Virus record (IMG/VR): IMGVR_UViG_3300006802_000142
Span: 1-49,014 of that record
Source of the DNA: a virus
Strand: one strand, 5' to 3'
Length of the DNA: 49,014 bases
The position numbers and the translations under genes were made by a program. Below, one piece after another: positions 41,484-49,014 of the stretch. The notes under the pieces are model-generated. The model was not told the DNA's origin and made no database searches. It saw nothing but the letters and a program-made list of their open reading frames with translations. Positions within the stretch are counted from its first letter, which is position 1. The number at the start of each line of letters is the position of its first letter.

Positions 41484-41770
41484 ATCATAAAATCCTTTGT
41501 AATCTGTAAAGTTAATATTAGAAAGATAGAAGAAGAAAGAATTAAAAATATCACAGGCATTAACGCATCTTTTAATTCTACTTCTACTTCTAAAACTCCG
41601 TCATGTCCGTGAGCTATTATGTTTAGTACTACATAAAGTAAACATATTAAGCTTTGTGTTAGAGCTAATCCTGATAATAATAAAGCTCCTCTAATATCTG
41701 CAGTCCATATAAAGTATATACCTACTACCATTCCAAAGAAAGGTATCATATATAGTAATCTACCTAGCAT
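41480..41770 (-). CDS. small membrane protein, 96 residues
   Basis: Three hydrophobic helices: LLYMIPFFGMVVGIYFIW, ALLLSGLALTQSLICLLYVVLNI and LMPVIFLILSSSIFLILTL. A short charged loop (HGHDGVLEVEVELKD) lies between the last two. ATGA overlap with the reductase start downstream and an 11-bp overlap with the DUF3310 gene upstream. No family is recognised. Its location among early genes argues against a lysis role; a host-membrane interaction is possible. Confidence 0.65.
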   Translation of the reverse strand: MLGRLLYMIPFFGMVVGIYFIWTADIRGALLLSGLALTQSLICLLYVVLNIIAHGHDGVLEVEVELKDALMPVIFLILSSSIFLILTLQITKDFMI

Positions 41771-42056
41771 TTGTTTTCTCCTCTACCCATAAGTGTATAG
41801 CTATTATAGCGTAGTGTATAATCTTTAATAAGTCTCCTTGATTTTTATAATTTCCAGTAACAGGATCAGGTTTCTTACCATAACGCATAGCATACTTTAT
41901 AATATTGCCCATGCAAAAGCCCTCTCCATGTCCTGCATCAATAATCATATCTGTTGCTTGATATTTTCCACTAGCATAATGTTTCTCATATGTTTTATCT
42001 ACATATCTTTTTATTTGTTCTATTGTATTTTCTTCGTTGAATTTATAATCAACCAT
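41760..42056 (-). CDS. DUF3310-like protein (T7 gp1.7-type nucleotide kinase)
   Basis: 98 residues. The core, ATDMIIDAGHGEGFCMGNIIKYAMRYGKKPD, then GDLLKIIHYAIIAI, matches the DUF3310 pattern (I-x-D-x4-GL-x-FC-x-GN-x-IKY-x3-GKK, then DL-x-K-x2-Y). In T7 the family member gp1.7 is a nucleotide kinase; here the activity is inferred from the family only. It shares an A with the next gene's stop (TAATG), so it is coupled to the endonuclease gene. Confidence 0.8.
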   Translation of the reverse strand: MVDYKFNEENTIEQIKRYVDKTYEKHYASGKYQATDMIIDAGHGEGFCMGNIIKYAMRYGKKPDPVTGNYKNQGDLLKIIHYAIIAIHLWVEEKTNAR

Positions 42057-42463
42057 TATTTAAACTCCTTTGGTAAAGTTTCTTCTGTGTACCATTTAAA
42101 ATTATTTGACTCTGCCCATTCAGCATGTGTCCTTTTAGTTCCGTCTTTTCTTTTCTTAGCCTGTGGCATTGGAGCATAAGGTTTCTGGAAAAGAAATACA
42201 AGCTCCATTGTATCAGGTAATGACTCTCTAATCCAGATATATTTACTATATTCTGCATGATCCCAGAACCTACCTTTAGCTTCTATAATTATTTTATCTT
42301 TAACAAAGTCTGGTTCGTACTTTCTTTTTATAATATATTCTATGTAATCAGAATGATGATCCCATTCTTTTAGAATACCTGTGTGTAGTTGATGTTCCCA
42401 CTTACTATCGTATCCTTTAGGAACTCCTTTCTCTCTTGGTCGTATCTTTCTAGGTTTTCTCAT
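42056..42463 (-). CDS. endonuclease I-like Holliday-junction resolvase (T7 gp3 type)
   Basis: 135 residues. SKWEHQL with Glu23, KYEPDFV with Asp52, and IIIEAKGRF with Glu61 and Lys63 form the E...D...ExK active site of the T7 endonuclease I family. The enzyme resolves branched DNA and breaks host DNA, supplying nucleotides. The C-terminal part is basic (KAPMPQ region: QAKKRKDGTKR). It overlaps the exonuclease gene by 4 bp (ATGA). This is a reliable call by motif and by its place in a T7-like replication block. Confidence 0.88.
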   Translation of the reverse strand: MRKPRKIRPREKGVPKGYDSKWEHQLHTGILKEWDHHSDYIEYIIKRKYEPDFVKDKIIIEAKGRFWDHAEYSKYIWIRESLPDTMELVFLFQKPYAPMPQAKKRKDGTKRTHAEWAESNNFKWYTEETLPKEFK

Positions 42464-43338
42464 ACAGTAACTTCTTCTGCTCTTGGTTCTCTAACTACTT
42501 TTGTTAAGTATGTTAGACCTCTAGAATATTTAAAAGTTCTAAGACCTTGTCCATCGTTAGAATTTTTATGACACTCAAACTTAAATGGACAATAGAAGCA
42601 ATCTCTTGGTAAAGCCATGTTACCTGAACTGCCGTTAGGAATTGGATCGTGACATCTGGGAGGTGGCTTTTTCTTTTTAAGAGTTTTCTTTAAATGTTTT
42701 ATTCTTTCTTTGCCATCAACCTTATCAAATTCATCAGGTCTATAAAGACATAGCTCACCTGTGACTTTATCTATAACTAAGAAGCCACCATTGTTGGTCT
42801 TCTCTGCTGCTTCATATCCTGCAATCTGTCCTAAGTAACCGAAAGGATCGTTGCTTGCTAAAGTTCCTTCTTTAAATTTCTTAAAAGAGAATGGAGAAGC
42901 TGACTTAACATCTATAACTTCTCCGTTTATCTTACAATCCATGTGTCCTTTAACACCTTCTACTACTACTTCTTTTTGTTGGTCTGTAACTTCATAACCT
43001 GCTAGTTTAACTAACATGAGGACTAACTCCTCAAGTAAATGACCATATAAAAATTTTATAAAGGTATTAGGAGAATGTCCGTGTACAGAATCTAACTTGT
43101 GGTTTGCTTCATACCAAAGTTTTCTATCTGGTATTCCTATATTAGACATTCTAAGAGAAGAAGCTTTAGGATCTTTTTTGTGAGGTTTAGACCACTCAAG
43201 TAAAGCTGTACTCATAGCTTTACCAAATTCATCAGCTTGCTTTTTAGTTATTCCTAAACTCTTTTCATTGTTTAGATTATCTAATTTATTATATATGTTA
43301 TTTACTAAGTTGTCTAGTGTTTTTTTATTCTTCTTCAT
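42460..43338 (-). CDS. PD-(D/E)XK exonuclease with Cys cluster (Cas4/RecB-like)
   Basis: The start is set to the ATG at 43338 (MKKNKKTLDN), which follows GGAGCATAAAG; an ATG 15 bp upstream is less likely. 292 residues. GHLLEEL (Glu103/104), GHMDCKINGEVIDVKSAS (Asp134, Asp143, Lys145) and DPFGYLGQIAGYE are RecB-family nuclease motifs. Cysteines in RCHDP, RDCFYCPFKFEC are spaced like a Cas4/AddB-type Fe-S cluster. In T7-like replication it may play the part of the gp6 exonuclease. The exact polarity of degradation is unknown. Confidence 0.85.
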   Translation of the reverse strand: MKKNKKTLDNLVNNIYNKLDNLNNEKSLGITKKQADEFGKAMSTALLEWSKPHKKDPKASSLRMSNIGIPDRKLWYEANHKLDSVHGHSPNTFIKFLYGHLLEELVLMLVKLAGYEVTDQQKEVVVEGVKGHMDCKINGEVIDVKSASPFSFKKFKEGTLASNDPFGYLGQIAGYEAAEKTNNGGFLVIDKVTGELCLYRPDEFDKVDGKERIKHLKKTLKKKKPPPRCHDPIPNGSSGNMALPRDCFYCPFKFECHKNSNDGQGLRTFKYSRGLTYLTKVVREPRAEEVTV

Positions 43339-43636
43339 CTTTATGCTCCGCAAACCTTAACTTCCTAGTATCAGGGTTGAACAGTAAGAACTGAACACCT
43401 AACTCTATTTGTTTTTTAGTTCTTCCAGTTTTGAATTGTATCCTATTTCCTGTGTTTGCTCTATGGTCTGGCTGTGCTGTCTTAACATCAATCAAAGTAA
43501 TCTCACCTTTCTTATCCATAGCAATCATATCTATAGGACCTGTACAACCTGAGTTTTGAAATACCTCATACCCATTATCCCATAGCCAAGTGACAGCATA
43601 GTATTCTGCAAAGTCTCCTTTTCTATTCGTATTCAT
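43325..43636 (-). CDS. PD-(D/E)XK Holliday-junction-type nuclease, small
   Basis: The start is set to the ATG at 43636 (MNTNRKGDFAEYYAV), just after the polymerase stop. A frame opens upstream at 43681. 103 residues. The motifs RKGDFAEYYAV (Glu11), GPIDMIAMDKKGEITLIDVKTA (Asp36, Asp50, Lys52) and NRIQFKTGR match small archaeal-Hjc/YraN-type endonuclease folds. Likely role: branch or nick cleavage in recombination-linked replication. The operon context is polymerase upstream and exonuclease downstream. The family call is moderate. Confidence 0.72.
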   Translation of the reverse strand: MNTNRKGDFAEYYAVTWLWDNGYEVFQNSGCTGPIDMIAMDKKGEITLIDVKTAQPDHRANTGNRIQFKTGRTKKQIELGVQFLLFNPDTRKLRFAEHKDEEE

Positions 43637-43637
43637 T

Positions 43638-45368
43638 CTAATGCGTTTCACTCCAATTTCTCCCATACTTGTATTCACCATCCAAAGGACAACGAAGATT
43701 AAAAAAGTTTCCTGCTTCTACAATAGCTTCTACACCTAAACGACCTACTTGATCTGCAATATCTTGAGGAACTTCCATCTGCCATTCATCATGTATGTTA
43801 GCTACGAACTTGTACTCAAGATTTTTTTCTTGTAAGTATTCGTCAAGTAAAACAAGAGCTTTCTTCATAACTATAGCTCCTGCACTTTGTAATAAAGTAT
43901 TTAAAGAAGCGTGTTCGTTTCTTATCCAAAGAACTCTTTTATCTAATCCTTTTAGATATCCTCTAACTTTAGCTGTTGACTTAACTTTGTCATTTAATTT
44001 TTTAAATGCAGGTTTGTTTTCAAAGAATAACTCTCTTGCTTTTTTACCTGCTTTAGCACTAGCGTTCATTACATTGCCAAGCCTAGCATCACCTGCTCCA
44101 TACATCAAAGCGTAGATAAAAGTCTTAGCAATATCTCTAGTCTTTAGACCTGCTAAGTTTTGATTAGCAGTATGTACATCACCATTTAATATTTCATTAG
44201 TAAACTCCTCATCATTCATGTAGTGTGCTAACATTCTTAACTCTAATCCAGAAGCATCTATACCTAGTAAAACATTACCTTCATCTACTGTCCAACAAGC
44301 ACGACATTCCTTACCATAAGGTTGTCTTACGCTCGGAATTTGCGCTGTGTTTGGACTTCGGTGAGTCATACGACCTGTGATAGCTCCATTAGATATTACA
44401 GCACCATGTATTCTGTTGCCTTCAACAGCGTCTATCCAAGAAGATATTTGAGCTATGCGTTTTTGAAGTAACAAAAACTCTGCTATCAACTGTGCTTCTG
44501 GTATATGCTTTATCTTTTTTAGAGTTCCTTCATCTACAATAGGTTGACCAGTAGGTGTAAAGCGTTTAGGTTTCCAACCAAAATCTGTTAAGTATTCTCC
44601 AATTTGTTTACGACTGCCGAGATTAAAGTCAACTAACTTCTTACGCATGAAAGGCTCGGTGTTACCAAACCACAAACAGTTATCGTATTCTTCATCAGTC
44701 AACCCACGTTTAGATAACTCACCATCTTTTTTTACATAAGGTTTTACTAACTTATCATCTACCCACTTAGGTTTGAATGTAACTCTAACTTCTTCTTTAA
44801 CTTTATCCATTCTGTGTTGTAAATCTGCAAGTAAAGTCATAGCAGCTTTATCGTCAAAAGCAAAACCATTGTCACGTTGCTTTTGAATAATCTCTGCAAC
44901 TTTGTGTTCTAACTCTATGGATTCCTTACCAAAAATCTCAGTATCTTTTTGTAATCTTTCATAAACTAACTCATTTAATAATACATCTTGACTACAATAT
45001 TTTAACATTTCAGGTGTGTATTCTTCAAAAGAATCAGGTGATTCTAATTTATGATATCCTGTTTTAAATCCCCAATTTTTCAAACTGTGACCATTTTCTT
45101 GAGCAGGATTAGCAAGTCTAGATACAACTAAAGTATCGTAAACTTTGTTAGTCAGTTCAATTCCAGTTAGTTTTTTAATTACAGGAATATCATAGCCTGT
45201 TATGTTATGTCCTACAAGAGTGTCTGCACTTTGTAAATACTCTATGCCCTCTTTTATTTTATTAGGAGGAAACTTTTTTATTTCTCCTGTAGTAGATTTA
45301 GCAACTATGCACCATAGCTTAGTCGGCTTCAATCCGTCTGTTTCAATATCAAATACTATTTCAGAACT
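43638..45368 (-). CDS. polA: DNA polymerase, family A, with 3'-5' exonuclease
   Basis: The start is set to the ATG at 45368 (MSSEIVFDIETDG); the frame opens further up at 45440. 576 residues. Exonuclease motifs: FDIETDG (Asp8, Glu10), VGHNITGYDIP and YCSQDVLLN. Polymerase motif A IDASGLELRML (about 368), motif B RDIAKTFIYALMYGAG (about 418) and motif C NIHDEWQMEV (about 526). The residue equal to Phe762 of E. coli Pol I is Tyr in FIYAL, as in T7. This is the replicative polymerase. It overlaps the primase-helicase by 8 bp. Confidence 0.95.
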   Translation of the reverse strand, partial: SSEIVFDIETDGLKPTKLWCIVAKSTTGEIKKFPPNKIKEGIEYLQSADTLVGHNITGYDIPVIKKLTGIELTNKVYDTLVVSRLANPAQENGHSLKNWGFKTGYHKLESPDSFEEYTPEMLKYCSQDVLLNELVYERLQKDTEIFGKESIELEHKVAEIIQKQRDNGFAFDDKAAMTLLADLQHRMDKVKEEVRVTFKPKWVDDKLVKPYVKKDGELSKRGLTDEEYDNCLWFGNTEPFMRKKLVDFNLGSRKQIGEYLTDFGWKPKRFTPTGQPIVDEGTLKKIKHIPEAQLIAEFLLLQKRIAQISSWIDAVEGNRIHGAVISNGAITGRMTHRSPNTAQIPSVRQPYGKECRACWTVDEGNVLLGIDASGLELRMLAHYMNDEEFTNEILNGDVHTANQNLAGLKTRDIAKTFIYALMYGAGDARLGNVMNASAKAGKKARELFFENKPAFKKLNDKVKSTAKVRGYLKGLDKRVLWIRNEHASLNTLLQSAGAIVMKKALVLLDEYLQEKNLEYKFVANIHDEWQMEVPQDIADQVGRLGVEAIVEAGNFFNLRCPLDGEYKYGRNWSETH

Positions 45369-47013
45369 CATATTCTGTAACCTCGTTGTCGAATGTTTCT
45401 TGTTCGGTATCTTCAAAAAGTCTACCAGTTTCAGAATCATAAACTAACTTACAAGCTAGTCCAGTATCTCCTGTGTATCTAGACTTCAATACTCTAACCT
45501 TAGTTGTGTTGGCTTCTTTTTTATTAGCAGCCTGTTGATTTCTTTCTAATGCTATCACACAATCAGACAACTGCGCAATACCTTGTGAGCCTTTTAAGTG
45601 AGATAAAGAAACTTCTACACCTTTCTCATGTCCTTTATCTCCTGTTGCTCTTCTCAAGTGTGAAACAAGAATCATACCTACTCCTGTTTCTTCTACCAAA
45701 GATCGTAAACGATTCATCAAACTATCAATACCTCGTCTTTCATCTCCTTCTGTCATTACATTTACTAGCATGTGTAAGTGATCTACTACAACCCATTGAC
45801 ACTCACAACCAACTATGATGTATCGTAGCTTAGAAAAGATCTCATCTATGTCTGTTGCACCTAAATGAGCATGGACAAAGACTCTACCTTTCTGAATAAC
45901 TTTATCAAATAAATTAGATAGATCTTCATCTGAATACTTATTACGCTTTTCGTTAAGATATATCCTATCATTAGCTTCAATAGATAAGAGTCCGTCAGCA
46001 GTTCTAGTCCAGTTTTCTTCAAGAGCAACGATACCTACATTGTCTTCGGTATTCTTAATAAGCCAATGCTCTAACTCTCTAGTCACACTAGACTTACCAA
46101 GACCTGTACCACCTGTAAGTGTTACAAGCTCTCCTTTGCGCATACCAAAGAGTTTCTTGTTAAGACCTTCCCACGGATAAGCAACACTCTCTTTTACTTC
46201 TCTGTTCAACCAATCATCTTTCTTACTTGACAGCTCTAATATACCAGAAGGAGTATAGGTCTTAGCTTCCCAAAAAGATTTGTTAAACTCTTTGAATGCT
46301 TTAGCTTTGAGCATATCGTTAGCATCTTTATACTGTGTTGGTAAAGACATTATCTTAGTTTTGTTTGGTCTGAGTATCTTAGCTACCTTCTTAGCTGCTT
46401 CTCTACCTTGCTTGTCAGAGTCAAAGCAAAGAACAACATTGTCATAAGACTCGACAAACTCTATGCTTTCTCGTATATCTCTAACGGCAGCACTAGCACC
46501 ACGCTTCAATGAAACTACAGACCAGTTACCTTTAAACATTTCGTAAACTGCCATAGCATCACACTCTCCTTCTGTAATCGTGAGGTACTTACCTCCGTGT
46601 TTGAATAGCTGTTCTCCGAATAGTCCTGTATTTTCTAGCGTTCCGTTACAATAGAAGTTTTTCTTCTCTACATTCCTGCCTTTAGTTCCTACAATATCTG
46701 TTCCTTTGTAATAAGGATAAATGTGTTTGGTTACCTTGCCTGCAAACACTTCACTTTTTACACCATACTTAACAGCAGTATCTCTTGATATACCTCGATC
46801 AGTTAGAGCGTTGAAACTTAACTGTGGACTTTCTATCTTAGGTTGTGATGATACTATTGTGGGTGTAACTACATGGGTATTTGTTCCGTCATACTTAGGA
46901 ATAAACTTGTTACAACTGAAACATTTTGCTGATCCATTTTCATTTACAGAAACTGCATCACTACTCCCACATAAAGGGCATGGTTGTTTATGTTTTATAA
47001 ATTTTGTTTCCAT
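45361..47013 (-). CDS. primase-helicase (T7 gp4-like)
   Basis: 550 residues with AAGGAGATAG before the ATG. A zinc-binding N-terminus has Cys12, Cys15, Cys31 and Cys34 (CPLC...CFSC). A TOPRIM-type primase core has TEGECDA (147-153) and CFDSDKQG (about 196-203). A RecA-like helicase has Walker A GGTGLGKSS (301-309) and Walker B VVVDHLHML (about 396-404). It should unwind DNA as a ring and make primers for the polymerase encoded next. Its leader RNA has nested hairpins (47034-47087). The domain order is diagnostic. Confidence 0.95.
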   Translation of the reverse strand: METKFIKHKQPCPLCGSSDAVSVNENGSAKCFSCNKFIPKYDGTNTHVVTPTIVSSQPKIESPQLSFNALTDRGISRDTAVKYGVKSEVFAGKVTKHIYPYYKGTDIVGTKGRNVEKKNFYCNGTLENTGLFGEQLFKHGGKYLTITEGECDAMAVYEMFKGNWSVVSLKRGASAAVRDIRESIEFVESYDNVVLCFDSDKQGREAAKKVAKILRPNKTKIMSLPTQYKDANDMLKAKAFKEFNKSFWEAKTYTPSGILELSSKKDDWLNREVKESVAYPWEGLNKKLFGMRKGELVTLTGGTGLGKSSVTRELEHWLIKNTEDNVGIVALEENWTRTADGLLSIEANDRIYLNEKRNKYSDEDLSNLFDKVIQKGRVFVHAHLGATDIDEIFSKLRYIIVGCECQWVVVDHLHMLVNVMTEGDERRGIDSLMNRLRSLVEETGVGMILVSHLRRATGDKGHEKGVEVSLSHLKGSQGIAQLSDCVIALERNQQAANKKEANTTKVRVLKSRYTGDTGLACKLVYDSETGRLFEDTEQETFDNEVTEYEF

Positions 47014-47033
47014 TCTATCTCCTTAGAAAAATT

Positions 47034-47087
47034 GAGAGGTGGATAAGTCACCAACTTATCTCTTATACTGTTGTCGTGTTACCTCTC
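47034..47087 (-). promoter_or_regulatory. nested hairpin in the primase-helicase leader
   Basis: GAGAGGT (47034-47040) is inverse to ACCTCTC (47081-47087). Inside it, GATAAGT (47042-47048) is inverse to ACTTATC (47054-47060). On the minus strand the outer stem is followed by AATTTTTC, so it could act as an attenuator, or as an RNA-processing site, before the ribosome site of the gene at 47013. Confidence 0.5.
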
Positions 47088-47097
47088 GTGTTAAGTT

Positions 47098-47349
47098 TTA
47101 ATTGTTTGACTTTAATACTTCATCTTCTTCCTTTTTACTTTTTTCTGAAGAACTGTTTACAATTTCAACAATTCTATTTGAAAAGAAATTAATACCTGCT
47201 TGTATTTCTTCTAAGTCAAGCATAGTAGTTGCTTTCTTTTGAGTCAAGCGTTGCACTCTTCCGAAGATGCCTTGTGCTTCTTCTGGTAAATCATCTACCG
47301 AAATTTGCACATCATCAATAACAATGTGAGGTTTATTTTCTTCTGTCAT
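47098..47349 (-). CDS. hypothetical acidic protein, 83 residues
   Basis: Starts MTEENKPHIVIDDVQISVDDLPEEAQGIFGR with a GGAG site upstream. A helical middle (VQRLTQKKATTMLDLEEIQAGINFF) is followed by a Ser/Lys/Glu-rich tail. The pattern (I-x-DVQ-x5-LP-x2-AQ-x6-L, then a helix) recurs in small phage proteins next to ssDNA-binding genes. Its function is unknown. It lies 2 bp from the ssDNA-binding protein gene. Confidence 0.65.
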   Translation of the reverse strand: MTEENKPHIVIDDVQISVDDLPEEAQGIFGRVQRLTQKKATTMLDLEEIQAGINFFSNRIVEIVNSSSEKSKKEEDEVLKSNN

Positions 47350-47351
47350 AA

Positions 47352-47777
47352 TTAAAACTCCTCTCCTCCTTCACCTTCATCAAAGAACTCTGCTCCATCT
47401 GCGTTCTTGTAAGGAATTAAATCTACAACTTGAACAGCTTGTAAATCTAATCCAGTATAAGGTCCGTAAGCACCTGTTCCACTATATTCGTTGTACTGCA
47501 CACGAATCTTAGAGCCGTTGCCTACTGCTGCATCTAAAGGTTGTTTGTTAATATCTAATAATCTAGGAGCAGCTCTGACCATTCCTTTTGGTCCATTAAC
47601 TTTTCTTTTAATTATTAACGCAGGTCCTTCTTCCATCTGCTTAACTTTGTGTCCTCTAGAAGCAAAGTCGTTTGCAGTTTCTTCGTCAACAACTAAATTA
47701 ACACTAAAAACTGGTTCAAACTTTGTGTTTGGTGTAGTAATGGAACACCAATATCCTTGTCCTTCTAAAATTGCCAT
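47352..47777 (-). CDS. single-stranded DNA-binding protein (T7 gp2.5-like)
   Basis: The start is set to the ATG at 47777, 10 nt after AGGAGG; an in-frame TTG at 47786 is too close to the ribosome site. 141 residues. A beta-rich OB-type core (GYWCSITTPN; FSVNLVVDEETANDF; ALIIKRKVNG; GSKIRVQYNEYSGTGAYGPYTGLDLQAVQVVDL) is followed by an acidic tail ending FFDEGEGGEEF with a terminal Phe. That tail type is used by gp2.5-like proteins to contact the polymerase and helicase. First gene after the consensus promoter at 47926-47955. Confidence 0.82.
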   Translation of the reverse strand: MAILEGQGYWCSITTPNTKFEPVFSVNLVVDEETANDFASRGHKVKQMEEGPALIIKRKVNGPKGMVRAAPRLLDINKQPLDAAVGNGSKIRVQYNEYSGTGAYGPYTGLDLQAVQVVDLIPYKNADGAEFFDEGEGGEEF

Positions 47778-47925
47778 GTCGTTCAATCCTCCTGTGGCTG
47801 TGTGTTAAAATAAAGTGAGAGTTTTGAGAGCCACTTACTCTCGAAGTGTGCTTTATGTGATGCAAATTAAGCGGAGATAGACTACAAAAACAAGGGAATA
47901 TGCTTAACTGCTCTCTCTTTTGGTC

Positions 47926-47955
47926 ATTATATCATACATTAAAATATAATGTCAA
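47926..47955 (-). promoter_or_regulatory. consensus sigma70 promoter for the replication operon
   Basis: On the minus strand TTGACA (47950-47955), 18-nt spacer, TATAAT (47926-47931), both hexamers perfect. Transcription would start near 47919, leaving a leader of about 140 nt before the ssDNA-binding gene. It lies in the only sizeable gap of the leftward block. Confidence 0.75.
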
Positions 47956-47961
47956 ACTTTT

Positions 47962-48246
47962 TTACCATCCTAAATCTAATTTCTTTTTAAGTTCAGGAAT
48001 ACCTAACATATCTTTGTAACAAGTTATGTTGGGATATTTTTTTAAATACTTTACAATCCATCTATCAGTCATAGCTGATAAGTGCATAGTTCCTTTGACC
48101 ATGAAGTGTGTTTGTTTAGAAAGCATAGTATCTATATTAGATAGATTTACTTTCTCTGCTTCTTCTTCGTTCAATAAACTACGCACCCACTCAACCTGAA
48201 TAGGTTTGATAAGTCTTCTAATTTTTTTCATCTGCTTTGCGTTCAT
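47962..48246 (-). CDS. hypothetical protein, 94 residues
   Basis: Starts MNAKQMKKIRRLIKPIQVEWVRSLLNEEEA, overlapping the small gene upstream (ATGA). Basic and helical N-terminal part, a central MVKGTMHLSAMTDRWIVKYLKKYP, and an acidic-basic C-terminal segment. No family is recognised and no membrane segment is evident. It ends just before the promoter at 47926-47955, so it is the last gene of the early transcripts that pass the map junction. Confidence 0.6.
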   Translation of the reverse strand: MNAKQMKKIRRLIKPIQVEWVRSLLNEEEAEKVNLSNIDTMLSKQTHFMVKGTMHLSAMTDRWIVKYLKKYPNITCYKDMLGIPELKKKLDLGW

Positions 48247-48356
48247 ACATTATTCATCCATGTTATGACAGGCATTACATACCATTGCCCTGTTTTAAGC
48301 ATATAGAATAACATAGAACACAAACAGATTGCAACTATTATTTTATTTATTTTCAT
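48243..48356 (-). CDS. small single-pass membrane protein, 37 residues
   Basis: Begins MKINKIIVAICLCSMLFYML, a short positive start and hydrophobic helix, followed by KTGQWYVMPVITWMNNV. Overlaps both neighbours by a few bases (14 bp with the upstream gene, 4 bp with the downstream gene), the packing seen throughout this block. It could be a signal-anchored peptide; the function is unknown. Confidence 0.5.
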   Translation of the reverse strand: MKINKIIVAICLCSMLFYMLKTGQWYVMPVITWMNNV

Positions 48357-48561
48357 CGAAATATTTCTTATCTATAAACATTCGATTATATTTATAATAT
48401 TCCTCACATGAAGCATACAAAGGCATACCATGCTCTGATCTTTCATGACAGTTTTCTATGTATAAGTTACTGACAAACATATCAAATTCTTCTTTAGATT
48501 TTCTAATATCTTCTTGCATCTTTTTATAGTCTTTGATTATTTCTTTTGATAAAGCACTCAT
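48343..48561 (-). CDS. hypothetical coiled-coil protein, 72 residues
   Basis: The start is set to the ATG at 48561 (MSALSKEIIKDYKKMQEDI), which overlaps the end of the next gene; the frame is open from 48603. The N-terminal half is a charged helix (KMQEDIRKSKEEFDMFVSNLYI). The second half has NCHERSEHGMPLYASCEEYYKY with two cysteines. The family is unknown. Confidence 0.55.
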   Translation of the reverse strand: MSALSKEIIKDYKKMQEDIRKSKEEFDMFVSNLYIENCHERSEHGMPLYASCEEYYKYNRMFIDKKYFDENK

Positions 48562-48562
48562 A

Positions 48563-48841
48563 TTATTTCCCCACCCAAAAAGATATATCAGCAGTATCAT
48601 CAAAAACTATAGACTTCTTTTTGTACTCACTTTTATCCCAATCTATTTCACGGATACCATTCTCATCCTTAACTTCTTTTCCGTTCTTGTGTTTCTTATA
48701 CACATACTCTCGTTCATGGTATACAATATCAGGATAATCATGCGGACTTATATCTTCCAAGTCTATATCTATACCTAGTTTCTTTTTAACAAGAAGCTGT
48801 ATTGCTTCCTGTACCTCGTAGTAATCAAATGTTAATTGCAT
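48563..48841 (-). CDS. hypothetical protein, 92 residues
   Basis: The start is set to the ATG at 48841 (MQLTFDYYEVQEAIQLLVKKKLG), which follows AAAGGAGTG and shares an A with the preceding stop (TAATG); another in-frame start lies 9 bp upstream. A helical N-terminal part is followed by a Tyr/Asp/Glu-rich region (LEDISPHDYPDIVYHEREYVYKK) and a short beta end (SIVFDDTADISFWVGK). No family is recognised. Confidence 0.6.
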   Translation of the reverse strand: MQLTFDYYEVQEAIQLLVKKKLGIDIDLEDISPHDYPDIVYHEREYVYKKHKNGKEVKDENGIREIDWDKSEYKKKSIVFDDTADISFWVGK

Positions 48842-49014
48842 TATAAACACTCCTTTACAATGTTCTCAATGATAGCGTCAATGTTATCTACTGCATCTTT
48901 AGGTAGTAAAGATATAGCAATCTTGTTAGCTATCTTTTCTTTTAGTTTCCATTCATTTACACCTGTCTGAGTAGACAATACTCCGTTCCATCTGTCATAC
49001 TTTAATTCAAAGTC
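48841..49014 (-). CDS. 3' part of a small gene cut by the window edge
   Basis: The frame enters at 49014 and runs 57 codons to a TAA at 48843-48841 (beginning DFELKYDRWNGVLSTQTG, ending IIENIVKECL). Codon phase is exactly that needed to continue the 14-codon start at 42-1. The product is a small charged helical protein of unknown function. Confidence 0.6.
   Translation of the reverse strand, partial: DFELKYDRWNGVLSTQTGVNEWKLKEKIANKIAISLLPKDAVDNIDAIIENIVKECL

Noticed and set aside
1-49014. tRNA genes, integrase, or phage RNA polymerase
   Set aside because: I looked for cloverleaf arms in gene gaps and for recombinase or single-subunit polymerase motifs in all large frames and found none; small or divergent ones cannot be excluded by eye.

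Overview
The window reads as one AT-rich genome of a tailed, probably marine, virulent podovirus-like phage of a Gram-negative (diderm) host. It has a small and large terminase, portal, scaffold, major coat, two short tail adaptor/tube-type proteins and a very long tail fibre. It also has a T7-type replication set: gp4-like primase-helicase, family A DNA polymerase, endonuclease I, PD-(D/E)XK exonuclease and gp2.5-like ssDNA-binding protein. A B12-dependent ribonucleotide reductase is present. I saw no integrase, no phage RNA polymerase and no tRNA gene. The two ends of the window join in frame inside one small minus-strand gene (1..42 with 48841..49014). This suggests a complete genome of about 49.0 kb, cut at an arbitrary point of a circular or circularly permuted map.

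Layout: (1) 49014-39341 and, through the junction, 2997-1 carry leftward genes. These are replication, nucleotide metabolism and many small early-type proteins, with candidate sigma70 promoters near 47.95, 3.07 and 1.90 kb. (2) About 3.0-5.35 kb is mostly non-coding and control-rich. It holds three DnaA-box-like 9-mers in 30 bp, consensus promoters on both strands, palindromes, and a two-gene leftward module (3628-4226) with a decayed inverted copy of itself (4429-5147). This is the best origin/control-region candidate. (3) 5390-33527 is a rightward morphogenesis operon: packaging, head, neck, fibre with 20 tandem 17-residue repeats and a self-cleaving chaperone, then large internal/ejection-type proteins. 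(4) 33531-36349 is the lysis area (endolysin, 3-TM-like holin, other small proteins) plus a run of very basic small proteins. (5) 36327-39344 is the most unusual part: four overlapping genes encoding a CsgF homologue, a CsgG lipoprotein secretion channel, a curlin-repeat-like secreted protein, and a FecR-domain protein ending in a curlin-like unit.

How it may work together: leftward genes would be transcribed early by host polymerase and would redirect nucleotides and replicate DNA. The rightward operon would build the virion. The curli-type (type VIII) secretion cassette at the very end of the late operon, just after the lysis genes, would put an outer-membrane pore and a fibre-like or repeat protein on the infected cell late in infection. 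Its purpose (superinfection exclusion, cell aggregation, outer-membrane disruption at lysis, or particle retention) cannot be decided from sequence alone. Family assignments rest on motifs recognised by eye, not on a database search.
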